NCBI GenBank assembly: GCA_946480125.1
Contig: CAMLIY010000132.1
Coordinates: 1-8,556, forward strand
Length of the DNA stretch: 8,556 nt
DNA from: an uncultured Asticcacaulis sp.
GTDB lineage: Bacteria; Pseudomonadota; Alphaproteobacteria; Caulobacterales; Caulobacteraceae
Direction: 5' to 3'
The notes below the pieces were generated by a model. The model was given only the letters and a program-made list of their open reading frames with translations, was not told the DNA's origin and searched no databases. Shown piece by piece: positions 1 through 5,946 of the stretch (the first letter of the stretch is position 1; each line of letters begins with the position of its first letter). The position numbers were made by a program, and so were the translations under genes.

Positions 1-1
1 G

Positions 2-391
2 AACCTGGTGCTGATCATCGCTGCGATGACCTTCTTCCAGGCCACCCTGACCTTGCCGGGCGTCGCCGGTCTGATCCTCAGCCTCGCCGTGGCCGTCGAT
101 GCCAATGTGCTGATCTACGAACGGATCCGTGACGAAGAACGCAGCGGCCACAAGCCTATTGCCGCGCTCGATGTCGGTTTCTCGCGCGCCCTGGTTTCGA
201 TTATGGACGCCAACATCACTTCACTGATCTCAGCCCTGATCATGTTCGTATTTGGTGCCGGCCCGGTGCGCGGTTTCGCCTGGACGTTGATGATCGGTGT
301 GTTCACGTCGGTCTTCTCGGCCATCCTGGTCAGCCAGGTTCTGCTTGGCTGGTGGTATCGCGCCACCAAGCCCAAAAAACTTCCGATTTAA
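2..391 (+). CDS. secD: Protein translocase subunit SecD, C-terminal part (5' end outside window)
   Basis: This is the C-terminal membrane portion of SecD, the inner-membrane subunit that works with SecF and uses the proton motive force to help pull secreted proteins through SecYEG. The reading frame is open from the left edge, so the true start and the periplasmic domains lie upstream. About 129 residues are visible. They contain the family signature VDANVLIYERIRDE; its Asp (codon 98-100) corresponds to E. coli SecD D519, a residue linked to proton transport. A second family motif, SIMDANITSLISAL, follows, then two hydrophobic segments and the usual short basic tail ending KKLPI. The stop is 12 bases before the secF start, so the two genes are clearly one operon. 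The SecD family and reading frame are certain; only the missing 5' end limits the entry. Confidence 0.97.
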   Translation, partial: NLVLIIAAMTFFQATLTLPGVAGLILSLAVAVDANVLIYERIRDEERSGHKPIAALDVGFSRALVSIMDANITSLISALIMFVFGAGPVRGFAWTLMIGVFTSVFSAILVSQVLLGWWYRATKPKKLPI

Positions 392-403
392 GGTTCCAAG
401 CCC

Positions 404-1378
404 ATGCATTGGCCACTGATTAAAAACCTGCCGACCGAGTTCCACTTCCGATTTACGAAGTATGCGCCTGTCGCTGCCATCATCTCAGGTCTCGCCATTG
501 TGGCCACCATTGTGGTGCTGCTCACGCAGGGCCTGAACCTCGGCACCGATTTCGCCGGCGGTAACGTGCTGGAAGTCGAGACACCGGCCGCCGCTAATCT
601 TGGCGATCTGCGTGCCCGCATGACCACGTTTGGCGCCGAGGATGCCTCTGTCCAGGCCTTCGGCAGCCCGCGTGACGTAATTATCAAGTTCAAGCTGAGC
701 GCTCAGGAGCAAAATAATGACGGCGTTGAGGCGGTGAAATCCAAGCTCGCCGCCGCCGTGCCTGGCATTACGTTTAAGCGCACCGAAGTCGTTGGTCCCA
801 AGGTCTCTGCCGAACTGTTGCGGTCGGGCTTCCTGGCGCTGGGCGCGGCGCTTTTGCTGATGCTGGTCTATATCTGGATCCGTTTTCCGTCGGGCCTGCA
901 ATTTGGTTCGGGCGCCGTCATCGCCGTATTGCATGATGTCGCGCTCACAGTCGGCATGATGGCCTTTCTGCGCATCGAATTCACCATGACCTCGATCGCG
1001 GCGCTTCTGACGGTCATCGGTTATTCGATGAACGAAAAGGTCATCACATTCGACCGGTTGCGGGAAAACCTGCGCAAGTTCAAGAAGACGCCGCTGGCCG
1101 ATATCATTAACCTTTCGGAAAACGAACGTCTGTCGCGGACCATCATCACCGGCTCGACGGCTGTCCTGGCCCTGGCCGGCATGCTGTTCCTTGGTGGTCC
1201 GGCGCTTTTCCCATTGGTCTTCGCCATGGTCTTCGGTATCCTGATCGGCACCTATTCGTCGATCTATGTCGCCCTCCCGATTATCCTGATCTGGGGAGTT
1301 AACCGGAATGATCCAGATGCCGAAGTCATTGATCTTGGCGGGTTGAAAAATGGTAAAAAGCCTAGGCAAATGCCTTAA
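404..1378 (+). CDS. secF: Protein translocase subunit SecF
   Basis: Complete 324-residue SecF, the partner of SecD in the proton-driven SecDF complex that assists late steps of Sec-dependent export. The expected layout is present: TM1 at about residues 22-41, the GTDFAGGN motif (47-54), a periplasmic domain to about residue 137, then five further helices. The TM4 region reads LLTVIGYSMNEKVITFDRLREN in effect (residues 201-222), matching the family's GYSxND...DRxREN motif. The exception is that the conserved Asp (E. coli SecF D213) is Glu211 here. The conserved Arg of the RTIIT motif (R245) and the SSIYVA segment near residue 285 are kept. The ATG at 404 follows the secD stop closely and gives the normal N-terminus; only a weak AAGG lies upstream, so translation may be partly coupled to secD. 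A strong terminator lies just after the stop. Confidence 0.97.
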   Translation: MHWPLIKNLPTEFHFRFTKYAPVAAIISGLAIVATIVVLLTQGLNLGTDFAGGNVLEVETPAAANLGDLRARMTTFGAEDASVQAFGSPRDVIIKFKLSAQEQNNDGVEAVKSKLAAAVPGITFKRTEVVGPKVSAELLRSGFLALGAALLLMLVYIWIRFPSGLQFGSGAVIAVLHDVALTVGMMAFLRIEFTMTSIAALLTVIGYSMNEKVITFDRLRENLRKFKKTPLADIINLSENERLSRTIITGSTAVLALAGMLFLGGPALFPLVFAMVFGILIGTYSSIYVALPIILIWGVNRNDPDAEVIDLGGLKNGKKPRQMP

Positions 1379-1382
1379 GGCA
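1360..1382. repeat. Nested GCCT/AGGC palindromes across the secF stop codon
   Basis: Two perfect palindromes sit side by side: GCCTAGGC (1360-1367) and TGCCTTAAGGCA (1371-1382), the second centred on the secF TAA stop. The arms AGGCA (1364-1368), TGCCT (1371-1375) and AGGCA (1378-1382) can pair in alternative ways in the transcript. They lie only a few bases before the secF terminator hairpin. The symmetry is directly visible; any role (stabilising the mRNA 3' end, assisting termination) is inference, and chance is possible. Confidence 0.45.
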
Positions 1383-1385
1383 ATG

Positions 1386-1412
1386 AACGGCCTCCGGAGC
1401 GGAGGCCGTTTT
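1386..1412 (+). terminator. Rho-independent terminator of the secDF operon
   Basis: An inverted repeat with arms CGGCCTCC (1388-1395) and GGAGGCCG (1401-1408) encloses a 5-base loop GGAGC. It is flanked by two further A-T pairs and runs into TTTT (1409-1412). The hairpin begins 8 bases after the secF stop. It has the standard form of an intrinsic terminator and separates secDF from the next unit. Confidence 0.92.
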
Positions 1413-1439
1413 GCTTTGTCCGCAGAGTTCGCCTATGGT
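1411..1439 (+). promoter_or_regulatory. Possible promoter for the PuuD-like/NDUFAF6-like unit
   Basis: TTGCTT (1411-1416) and TATGGT (1434-1439) are separated by 17 bases, the normal sigma-70 spacing, and lie upstream of the start at 1474. Both hexamers are imperfect. The stronger argument is context: the terminator directly upstream means the next gene needs its own promoter within this short interval. Assigned by eye only. Confidence 0.28.
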
Positions 1440-1462
1440 GCGACTTTCTTCAACCAAACGGC

Positions 1463-1468
1463 AGGGGC
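1463..1468 (+). promoter_or_regulatory. Ribosome binding site fixing the start at 1474
   Basis: AGGGGC lies 5 bases before the ATG at 1474. It supports that start over upstream in-frame TTG/GTG codons, which would begin inside the terminator's T tract and add a hydrophilic extension unlike the family. Confidence 0.7.
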
Positions 1469-1473
1469 ATGTC

Positions 1474-2115
1474 ATGGCTGGTTTCCTCAGTAATTTTCGT
1501 AATGTGATGATTGTCAGTCTGGCGCTGGCCGTCGTGGTTATAATTGGCTTCGGCATGCATTCGCCCGGCGGATTTGACGCCATTTTCCTCACGGCGGTTT
1601 TGCGCTGGGCGCATGTGCTCAGCGGCGTGTTGTGGATAGGTTTGCTCTACTATTTCAACTTTGTGCAGATCCGTGTCATGCCCGATATTCCGGCGGATCT
1701 GAAACCGGCTATCAGCCAATATATTGCCCCGGAAGCCCTGTTCTGGTTCCGTTATGCGGCACTGTTCACTGTGGTGTTGGGCCTGGCTCTGGCCTGGCTG
1801 CGCGGCTATATCATTCAGGCTCTGAGCTTTGGTTTCGCAGCGCCTGGCGCCGGCGGCTATGTCTTCGGCTTTGATAAGGAGAATGCTCAGTTCATCTTCA
1901 TTGGTTTCGGCATGTGGCTGGGCCTGATCATGTTTATGAACGTCTGGCACGCTATCTGGCCGGCACAGAAGATTGCACTGGGTATCCGCGAAGGTTTCAC
2001 ACCGGAGCAGAAGGCCGCCGCCGCCAAAAAAGCCATGGTGTTCAGCCGTATCAATACGCTGTTGTCGCTACCAATGCTGGCCAGCATGGCCATGTACCAG
2101 ACCATTTTTGGGTAA
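1474..2115 (+). CDS. Urate_ox_N (PuuD-like) membrane protein, stand-alone domain
   Basis: A 213-residue integral membrane protein with about five helices (roughly residues 11-28, 42-63, 88-109, 139-160, 192-211). The block RWAHVLSGVLWIGLLYYFNF (residues 44-63) and the later NVWHAIWPAQK (156-166) match my recollection of the membrane domain (Urate_ox_N, formerly DUF989) of PuuD, a membrane-bound, cytochrome-c-linked urate hydroxylase described in Agrobacterium. His47 and His159 are candidate functional residues. The usual C-terminal cytochrome c domain is absent: no CxxCH motif is present and the protein ends after the fifth helix. No purine-degradation gene is nearby, so urate oxidation should not be assumed; a role in membrane redox chemistry is a guess. 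The gene is followed 4 bases later by the next CDS, so the two are probably co-translated. Confidence 0.8.
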   Translation: MAGFLSNFRNVMIVSLALAVVVIIGFGMHSPGGFDAIFLTAVLRWAHVLSGVLWIGLLYYFNFVQIRVMPDIPADLKPAISQYIAPEALFWFRYAALFTVVLGLALAWLRGYIIQALSFGFAAPGAGGYVFGFDKENAQFIFIGFGMWLGLIMFMNVWHAIWPAQKIALGIREGFTPEQKAAAAKKAMVFSRINTLLSLPMLASMAMYQTIFG

Positions 2116-2119
2116 GCCT

Positions 2120-2788
2120 GTGACGTCCTCTGACCTGTTGCCAAAATCGGAGGACGTTCGTCTTGCCTGTACCTTTATCCCTGACGCTGAAAAGCGCGCG
2201 GATGTGATGGTATTGTTCGCCTTTCTGGAAACCTTGCGCGATATCCCGGAGCGTACAACCGATCCACTGATGGGCGAAATTCGCTTGCGCTGGTGGTATG
2301 AGGCGATTGATGAGATCGAGCAAGGACGAGCGGTCCGCTATCACCCTCTTACTGAAGCGCTTAAAGCGGTGATCGCGCGTTACGATTTATCGCCGGCCGT
2401 TTTCCGTGATCAGATCGAAGGCCAGATGCCTTTGCTTGATAAGGGGCCATTGACCATCAAGGATGCGCTCGGTGTAGTCGATCGCGGCGAGGGTAACCTG
2501 TTCAAACTGGCGACTAGAATACTTGGCGAAGAGGCGTTGCTAACCGATATCGCGCGCCTGTATGGCATGACCCAGATCAAGGCATCGCATGGCCTCAGCG
2601 ATGCCGGAGACATGGAATTCACGCATTTGAAACGCGAGGCGGCAAAAGCGGCTAAAGGCCTGACTACCGCATTGATACCTTTGGCCTTGCCCTCATCCTT
2701 GGCAGCAATTTACTGGCAGGGCGGTAAGCCCGGACCTCTTACCAAGCGGTTCCGGCTATTATGGTCCTATGTGACAGGACGCATCTAG
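2120..2788 (+). CDS. Squalene/phytoene synthase superfamily protein, NDUFAF6-like
   Basis: A 222-residue soluble protein. Its N-terminal part (LFAFLETLRDI, residues 32-42) and the block GEIRLRWWYEAIDEI (52-66) match the alphaproteobacterial group within the squalene/phytoene synthase superfamily that is related to the mitochondrial complex I assembly factor NDUFAF6. The aspartate-rich DxxxD motifs that bind prenyl diphosphate in true synthases are not visible: the first region reads RDIPERTTD, and the second (about YGMTQIKASHG, 148-158) has no Asp pair. Prenyl condensation is therefore unlikely, and an assembly or lipid-related role is inferred. The GTG at 2120 is chosen because it follows the upstream stop by 4 bases; extending upstream adds a basic, Pro/Cys-rich sequence read from another frame of the preceding gene. 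The stop overlaps that of the convergent lipoprotein gene. Confidence 0.78.
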   Translation: MTSSDLLPKSEDVRLACTFIPDAEKRADVMVLFAFLETLRDIPERTTDPLMGEIRLRWWYEAIDEIEQGRAVRYHPLTEALKAVIARYDLSPAVFRDQIEGQMPLLDKGPLTIKDALGVVDRGEGNLFKLATRILGEEALLTDIARLYGMTQIKASHGLSDAGDMEFTHLKREAAKAAKGLTTALIPLALPSSLAAIYWQGGKPGPLTKRFRLLWSYVTGRI

Positions 2789-3519
2789 TCTTTCTTCTTT
2801 TTTCCAGGCCATGAAGGCAACTTTTTCAGCACGTCGTCGAACGGCTTTTCTGTTACCACGACCGGCGGCGGCACGGATGTGACCACAGGCTTTTCCGGAT
2901 AAGCGCGCCAGCCGGATTGGATCAATTCATTGAAGCCCTGGCATTTTGGCATAATCCGCACGGCACCAGTGCGTGGCTTTGGGAAGGGCGCAAGCTGTTT
3001 GATGTCCTGATGCGCCGGATCGATAAACTGCCAGTCACCTGCAAGGCCATAGCCGCCCTGGCCACCAATGTGGACCGCATTATAGGCGATGCGCGCCTGG
3101 AATTCCGGCACGCCATATTTGATCATGGCACGGTAGAAGATACCGTCAGCCACATCGCGCTTACCGGGTTCGCCGATGGTGTAAAGCCAGTCATGAATAA
3201 TGGCGGCGCGGGCAGTCGGGCCTTGCGGATCGATAACGGTCTGGCCATACCACGGCACAGAGGCGAAGTCGGTTACGTACCATTTGGGCACCACGATCAC
3301 CATGCCGGTGCCGGGATCACAGTAGGGGAATTCGGCGTTCAGTGTAAAAAGCTTACGTCCCTGCTTGGTCTGATTGAACAGCATGATCGGCAGCGGCGTC
3401 AGCGAACTGGGGAAGACCGGTGCGGCCACCGGCAAATACACAGTTTCCGTCGTTTTAGTCGTACCGCAACCAGCAAGTACGAGGAAGGCAGCAGAGATAA
3501 GACACTTCAACGAACGCAA
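2785..3519 (-). CDS. DUF1353 domain lipoprotein, function unknown
   Basis: A 244-residue predicted lipoprotein. The N-terminus has two basic residues, a hydrophobic stretch and the lipobox LAGC with Cys18; Gly19 follows, with no inner-membrane-retention Asp, so outer-membrane attachment is likely. The central part matches DUF1353 as I recall it: VTDFASVPW (residues 82-90), AAIIHDWLY (105-113), then a conserved Asp-containing helix near DVADGIFYRAM (122-132). The C-terminal part is rich in Pro and Val (about 206-226) and ends in a Lys-rich tail KKKKD. The family occurs in phages and bacteria and has no established function that I know of. It lies 45 bases downstream of trmFO on the same strand with no terminator between, so it is probably co-transcribed. 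The TTG start is supported by GAGG 7 bases upstream; a second TTG three codons in is less well placed. Confidence 0.82.
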   Translation of the reverse strand: MRSLKCLISAAFLVLAGCGTTKTTETVYLPVAAPVFPSSLTPLPIMLFNQTKQGRKLFTLNAEFPYCDPGTGMVIVVPKWYVTDFASVPWYGQTVIDPQGPTARAAIIHDWLYTIGEPGKRDVADGIFYRAMIKYGVPEFQARIAYNAVHIGGQGGYGLAGDWQFIDPAHQDIKQLAPFPKPRTGAVRIMPKCQGFNELIQSGWRAYPEKPVVTSVPPPVVVTEKPFDDVLKKLPSWPGKKKKD

Positions 3520-3526
3520 GACGGAG

Positions 3527-3530
3527 CCTC
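3527..3530 (-). promoter_or_regulatory. Ribosome binding site for the TTG-started lipoprotein
   Basis: GAGG on the minus strand lies 7 bases before the TTG at 3519. No ATG or GTG gives a complete signal peptide in this frame, so this site is what decides the unusual TTG start. Confidence 0.55.
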
Positions 3531-3564
3531 AGAGGAAATTAACTCAGACGGAATAGCCGCCAAT

Positions 3565-4965
3565 TCAGGCCATATTTAGCCAGTCCGTCAGATCCTTCAA
3601 GGCACGCAGGCTCATCAGACGTTTTTTGGCGCGTCCACGTTCTTTCAGGGGGATTTTCTGGCCCGCTTCATCGACCTTCGGCGCTTCAAGCTGCGGCAGC
3701 AGGCCATAGTTGATGTTCATAGGCTGGAATGACCCGCCTTCAAGATGGCCGATGGTAATGTGGTTCAGCAGGGCGCCGAGTGCCGTTGTTTCCGGCGGAG
3801 CCGAAAGCGTCTTGCCCAGCGCCTGCGCGGCGGCGAAACGTCCAGCCAATAAGCCAATGGCGGCACTTTCGACATAGCCTTCCACGCCGGTGATCTGGCC
3901 GGCGAAACGCGCGGCCGGATGCGATTTCAAACGCAGTTCACGGTCGAGGATTTTGGGCGACTGGATGAAGGTATTGCGGTGGAGACCGCCGAGACGCGCG
4001 AACTGGGCGTTTTCCAGGCCGGGGATCATGCGAAAGACATCGGCCTGAGCGCCATGCTTCAGCTTGGTCTGGAAGCCGACCATATTATACAGCGTTCCCA
4101 AGGCGTTATCCTGCCTGAGCTGAATGATTGCATGTGCTTTTACGGTCGGGTTGTGAGGGTTAGTAAGCCCTACCGGCTTCATCGGACCGTAGCGCAGGGT
4201 TTCGCGACCGCGCTCGGCCATGACTTCGATCGGCAGGCAGCCATCGAAATAGGGGACGTGCTCCCAATCTTTGAACTCAGCCTTGGGACCATCGAGCAGG
4301 GCGTCGATAAAGGCTTCGTACTGAACATTATCCATAGGGCAGTTGATATAGGCCGCCGCATCGCCGCCTGGGCCTTCCTTATCGTAGCGTGATTGCTTCC
4401 ATGCCTTAGACATATCAATCGAGTCGTAATGGATGATCGGCGCGATGGCGTCGAAGAAGCTCAGCTGGCCTTCGCCGGAAACATCGAGCACATATTGCGA
4501 CAGGGCCTCGGAGGTGAGGGGGCCGGTGGCTACCACCACGTTTTCCCAGTCCTTATCGGCCAGGCTGGTGATTTCTTCACGAACAATCTTAACCAGCGGG
4601 TGATTGGCAAGCGCTTCGGTGACGGCGGCGCTGAAATTATCGCGGTCCATGGCCAGGGCGCCGCCAGCCGGCACCTGATGATTGTCGGCGCTGGCCAGAA
4701 TCAGCGAGCCTGCGCGGCGCATTTCCTCATGCAACAGACCGACGGCGTTGAATTGCCAGTCATCTGAGCGAAACGAATTTGAACACACAAGTTCAGCCAG
4801 ACCATCGGTATGGTGGGCATTGGTGGTGATCGGCTGGCCGTCACGTATCGCGCCGCGCATTTCGTGCAGGATAACCGGCACACCGGCGGAGACCAGTTGC
4901 CAGCAGGCTTCGGAACCGGCGAGACCGCCACCGATAACGTGAACAGGGGAAGGAAGGATTGTCAT
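3565..4965 (-). CDS. trmFO: Methylenetetrahydrofolate-tRNA-(uracil-5-)-methyltransferase TrmFO
   Basis: A 466-residue flavoprotein that makes 5-methyluridine at position 54 of tRNA, using methylenetetrahydrofolate as carbon donor and FAD plus NAD(P)H as reductant. The N-terminus carries the dinucleotide-binding motif [11 protein letters not shown]. The two cysteines conserved in the family are present in [11 protein letters not shown] (Cys61) and YINCPMDN (Cys209). Further signatures are [32 protein letters not shown] and NINYGLLP, in the expected order. The length is typical of the family. The ATG at 4965 is chosen because TrmFO proteins start a few residues before the flavin motif; a TTG 18 bases upstream is in frame, and neither start has a clear Shine-Dalgarno sequence. 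The gene is probably followed in the same transcript by the DUF1353 lipoprotein. Confidence 0.96.
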   Translation of the reverse strand: MTILPSPVHVIGGGLAGSEACWQLVSAGVPVILHEMRGAIRDGQPITTNAHHTDGLAELVCSNSFRSDDWQFNAVGLLHEEMRRAGSLILASADNHQVPAGGALAMDRDNFSAAVTEALANHPLVKIVREEITSLADKDWENVVVATGPLTSEALSQYVLDVSGEGQLSFFDAIAPIIHYDSIDMSKAWKQSRYDKEGPGGDAAAYINCPMDNVQYEAFIDALLDGPKAEFKDWEHVPYFDGCLPIEVMAERGRETLRYGPMKPVGLTNPHNPTVKAHAIIQLRQDNALGTLYNMVGFQTKLKHGAQADVFRMIPGLENAQFARLGGLHRNTFIQSPKILDRELRLKSHPAARFAGQITGVEGYVESAAIGLLAGRFAAAQALGKTLSAPPETTALGALLNHITIGHLEGGSFQPMNINYGLLPQLEAPKVDEAGQKIPLKERGRAKKRLMSLRALKDLTDWLNMA

Positions 4966-5094
4966 GGTGTGGCGATATAGCAAGGGCGAAGGGGAAATGC
5001 GACGGTATTTACGAAATAAGCTTTTAAAACCGATGGATTTGTTTGTAGGTCATAATTGGCCTGACATCACGCAGCGGGTCATGGCGGGGGCAAG
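4966..5094. promoter_or_regulatory. Divergent intergenic region between trmFO and the membrane-protein pair
   Basis: This is the only divergent gap in the window, so it should hold promoters in both directions. It is AT-richer in its middle (about 5005-5060). On the plus strand CATAAT (5051-5056) resembles a -10 box, but I find no good -35 at the right distance. For trmFO no convincing hexamer pair is visible. GGGGG at 5086-5090 is a possible ribosome binding site for the gene at 5095. The region is assigned by gene orientation rather than by motif. Confidence 0.45.
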
Positions 5095-5910
5095 ATGAGT
5101 GTGGATTTTTCGGTTATAAAAGGCTGGGCAGCGGCCGTGTCATTCCTGCCAAAGGCTTGGACTGACGCCTGGCTGGCGCTTATGCTGTTATTTGCGGTCA
5201 TAGCCGGCGGCCCTTTGCTTCTGGCTGGTCATTACGTGCCATCCCCAATCGCGCCGCTCGTCTTAATTTTAGGCCTGTTATTTATGGCGCTTATTTCACA
5301 AGGGGCGCTTTATCGCATAGCGCTCTTTGGCAAAGCCGCCAAAGAGGAAGGTCTGGGATTTGGCGGCGTTCAGATCGCGCGGGCGGAACTGCGCCTGTTC
5401 CTCGCGTTTTTGATAATGGCTGCATTTGTTATTCTTGTTGCGGCGGCGATCTGCCTCGTCTTCGCGATAGCGCTTAATATGTCCGGGCTGACGACCGGTT
5501 ATGATAATTCCATGGCGGCCGTAAGTGCTATATGGCAACGTCACAGTGGCGCCGATTATGTCTTTATTCTCTATATCATTGCCGGTGTGCTGTTCCTGCT
5601 TTTTGTCGGGCTGAAATTTGCCCTGATGCCCGCTGCCAATATCAGTGGCCGTAAACTGGTGACGCTGAATGCGCTTGGATTAAGCGCCGGCAGGGTCGGC
5701 AGGCTGTTCATCGGTCTGATAGGGATCACTGTGCCATTTGCTTTAGCGGCTGGTTTTGCCTGTGCGCTGGGCTTGCGCTACGATACGGGCAGGACATTTA
5801 TCTCTCTTTATAATGCGTTATTTGCATTGGTTATTTTCGGACTTTTACCTTTGATTGTCGGATTTTTGGCGTCTGCCTATAGGCAGATCATGGCGATCAG
5901 GTCTAAATAG
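5095..5910 (+). CDS. Six-helix membrane protein of unknown function (first of a tandem pair)
   Basis: A 271-residue inner-membrane protein that I do not recognise by name. About six hydrophobic helices are visible: residues 25-46, 52-75, 100-128, 155-178, 203-227 and 238-262. Between helices 2 and 3 is a cytoplasmic-looking loop with LYRIALFG (72-79) and LGFGGVQIARAELR (87-100). After helix 4 comes GLKFALMPA (172-180) and a polar stretch. The same arrangement recurs in the next gene, and the two look like diverged paralogues. No catalytic motif, signal peptide or transporter signature is apparent. The DNA uses TTA and ATA codons more freely than uvrA or secF, which suggests looser codon selection. 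The ATG at 5095 has a G-rich stretch just upstream. The 36-base gap to the next gene suggests one transcript. Confidence 0.8.
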   Translation: MSVDFSVIKGWAAAVSFLPKAWTDAWLALMLLFAVIAGGPLLLAGHYVPSPIAPLVLILGLLFMALISQGALYRIALFGKAAKEEGLGFGGVQIARAELRLFLAFLIMAAFVILVAAAICLVFAIALNMSGLTTGYDNSMAAVSAIWQRHSGADYVFILYIIAGVLFLLFVGLKFALMPAANISGRKLVTLNALGLSAGRVGRLFIGLIGITVPFALAAGFACALGLRYDTGRTFISLYNALFALVIFGLLPLIVGFLASAYRQIMAIRSK

Positions 5911-5946
5911 ACTGTCCGCGAATGTGCGGGCGGCTGAGATCCGTTT

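Noticed and set aside
485..1369. Long open frame (294 codons) on the minus strand opposite secF
   Set aside because: It lies wholly within certain secF, has a Gln/Arg/His/Asp-rich composition typical of antisense reading of a high-GC membrane gene, and shows no recognisable domain.
1411..1473. Earlier TTG/GTG starts for the PuuD-like gene
   Set aside because: They begin in or just after the terminator T tract and lack a ribosome binding site; the ATG at 1474 has AGGGGC upstream.
1973..2119. Upstream extension of the NDUFAF6-like gene from an ATG at 1973
   Set aside because: It would add 49 residues, basic and rich in Pro and Cys, read from another frame of the PuuD-like gene; the GTG at 2120 next to the upstream stop gives the family N-terminus.
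2917..3579. Plus-strand open frame of 220 codons opposite the DUF1353 lipoprotein
   Set aside because: Its composition is that of a shadow frame, and the minus strand carries a lipobox and DUF1353 motifs.
3919..4767. Two consecutive plus-strand open frames within trmFO
   Set aside because: They mirror the trmFO coding sequence, where all TrmFO signatures are on the minus strand; no family resemblance was seen.
5911..5946. Small CCGC/GCGG hairpin between the two membrane-protein genes
   Set aside because: A 4-pair stem without a T tract is too weak to call a terminator or a regulatory element.
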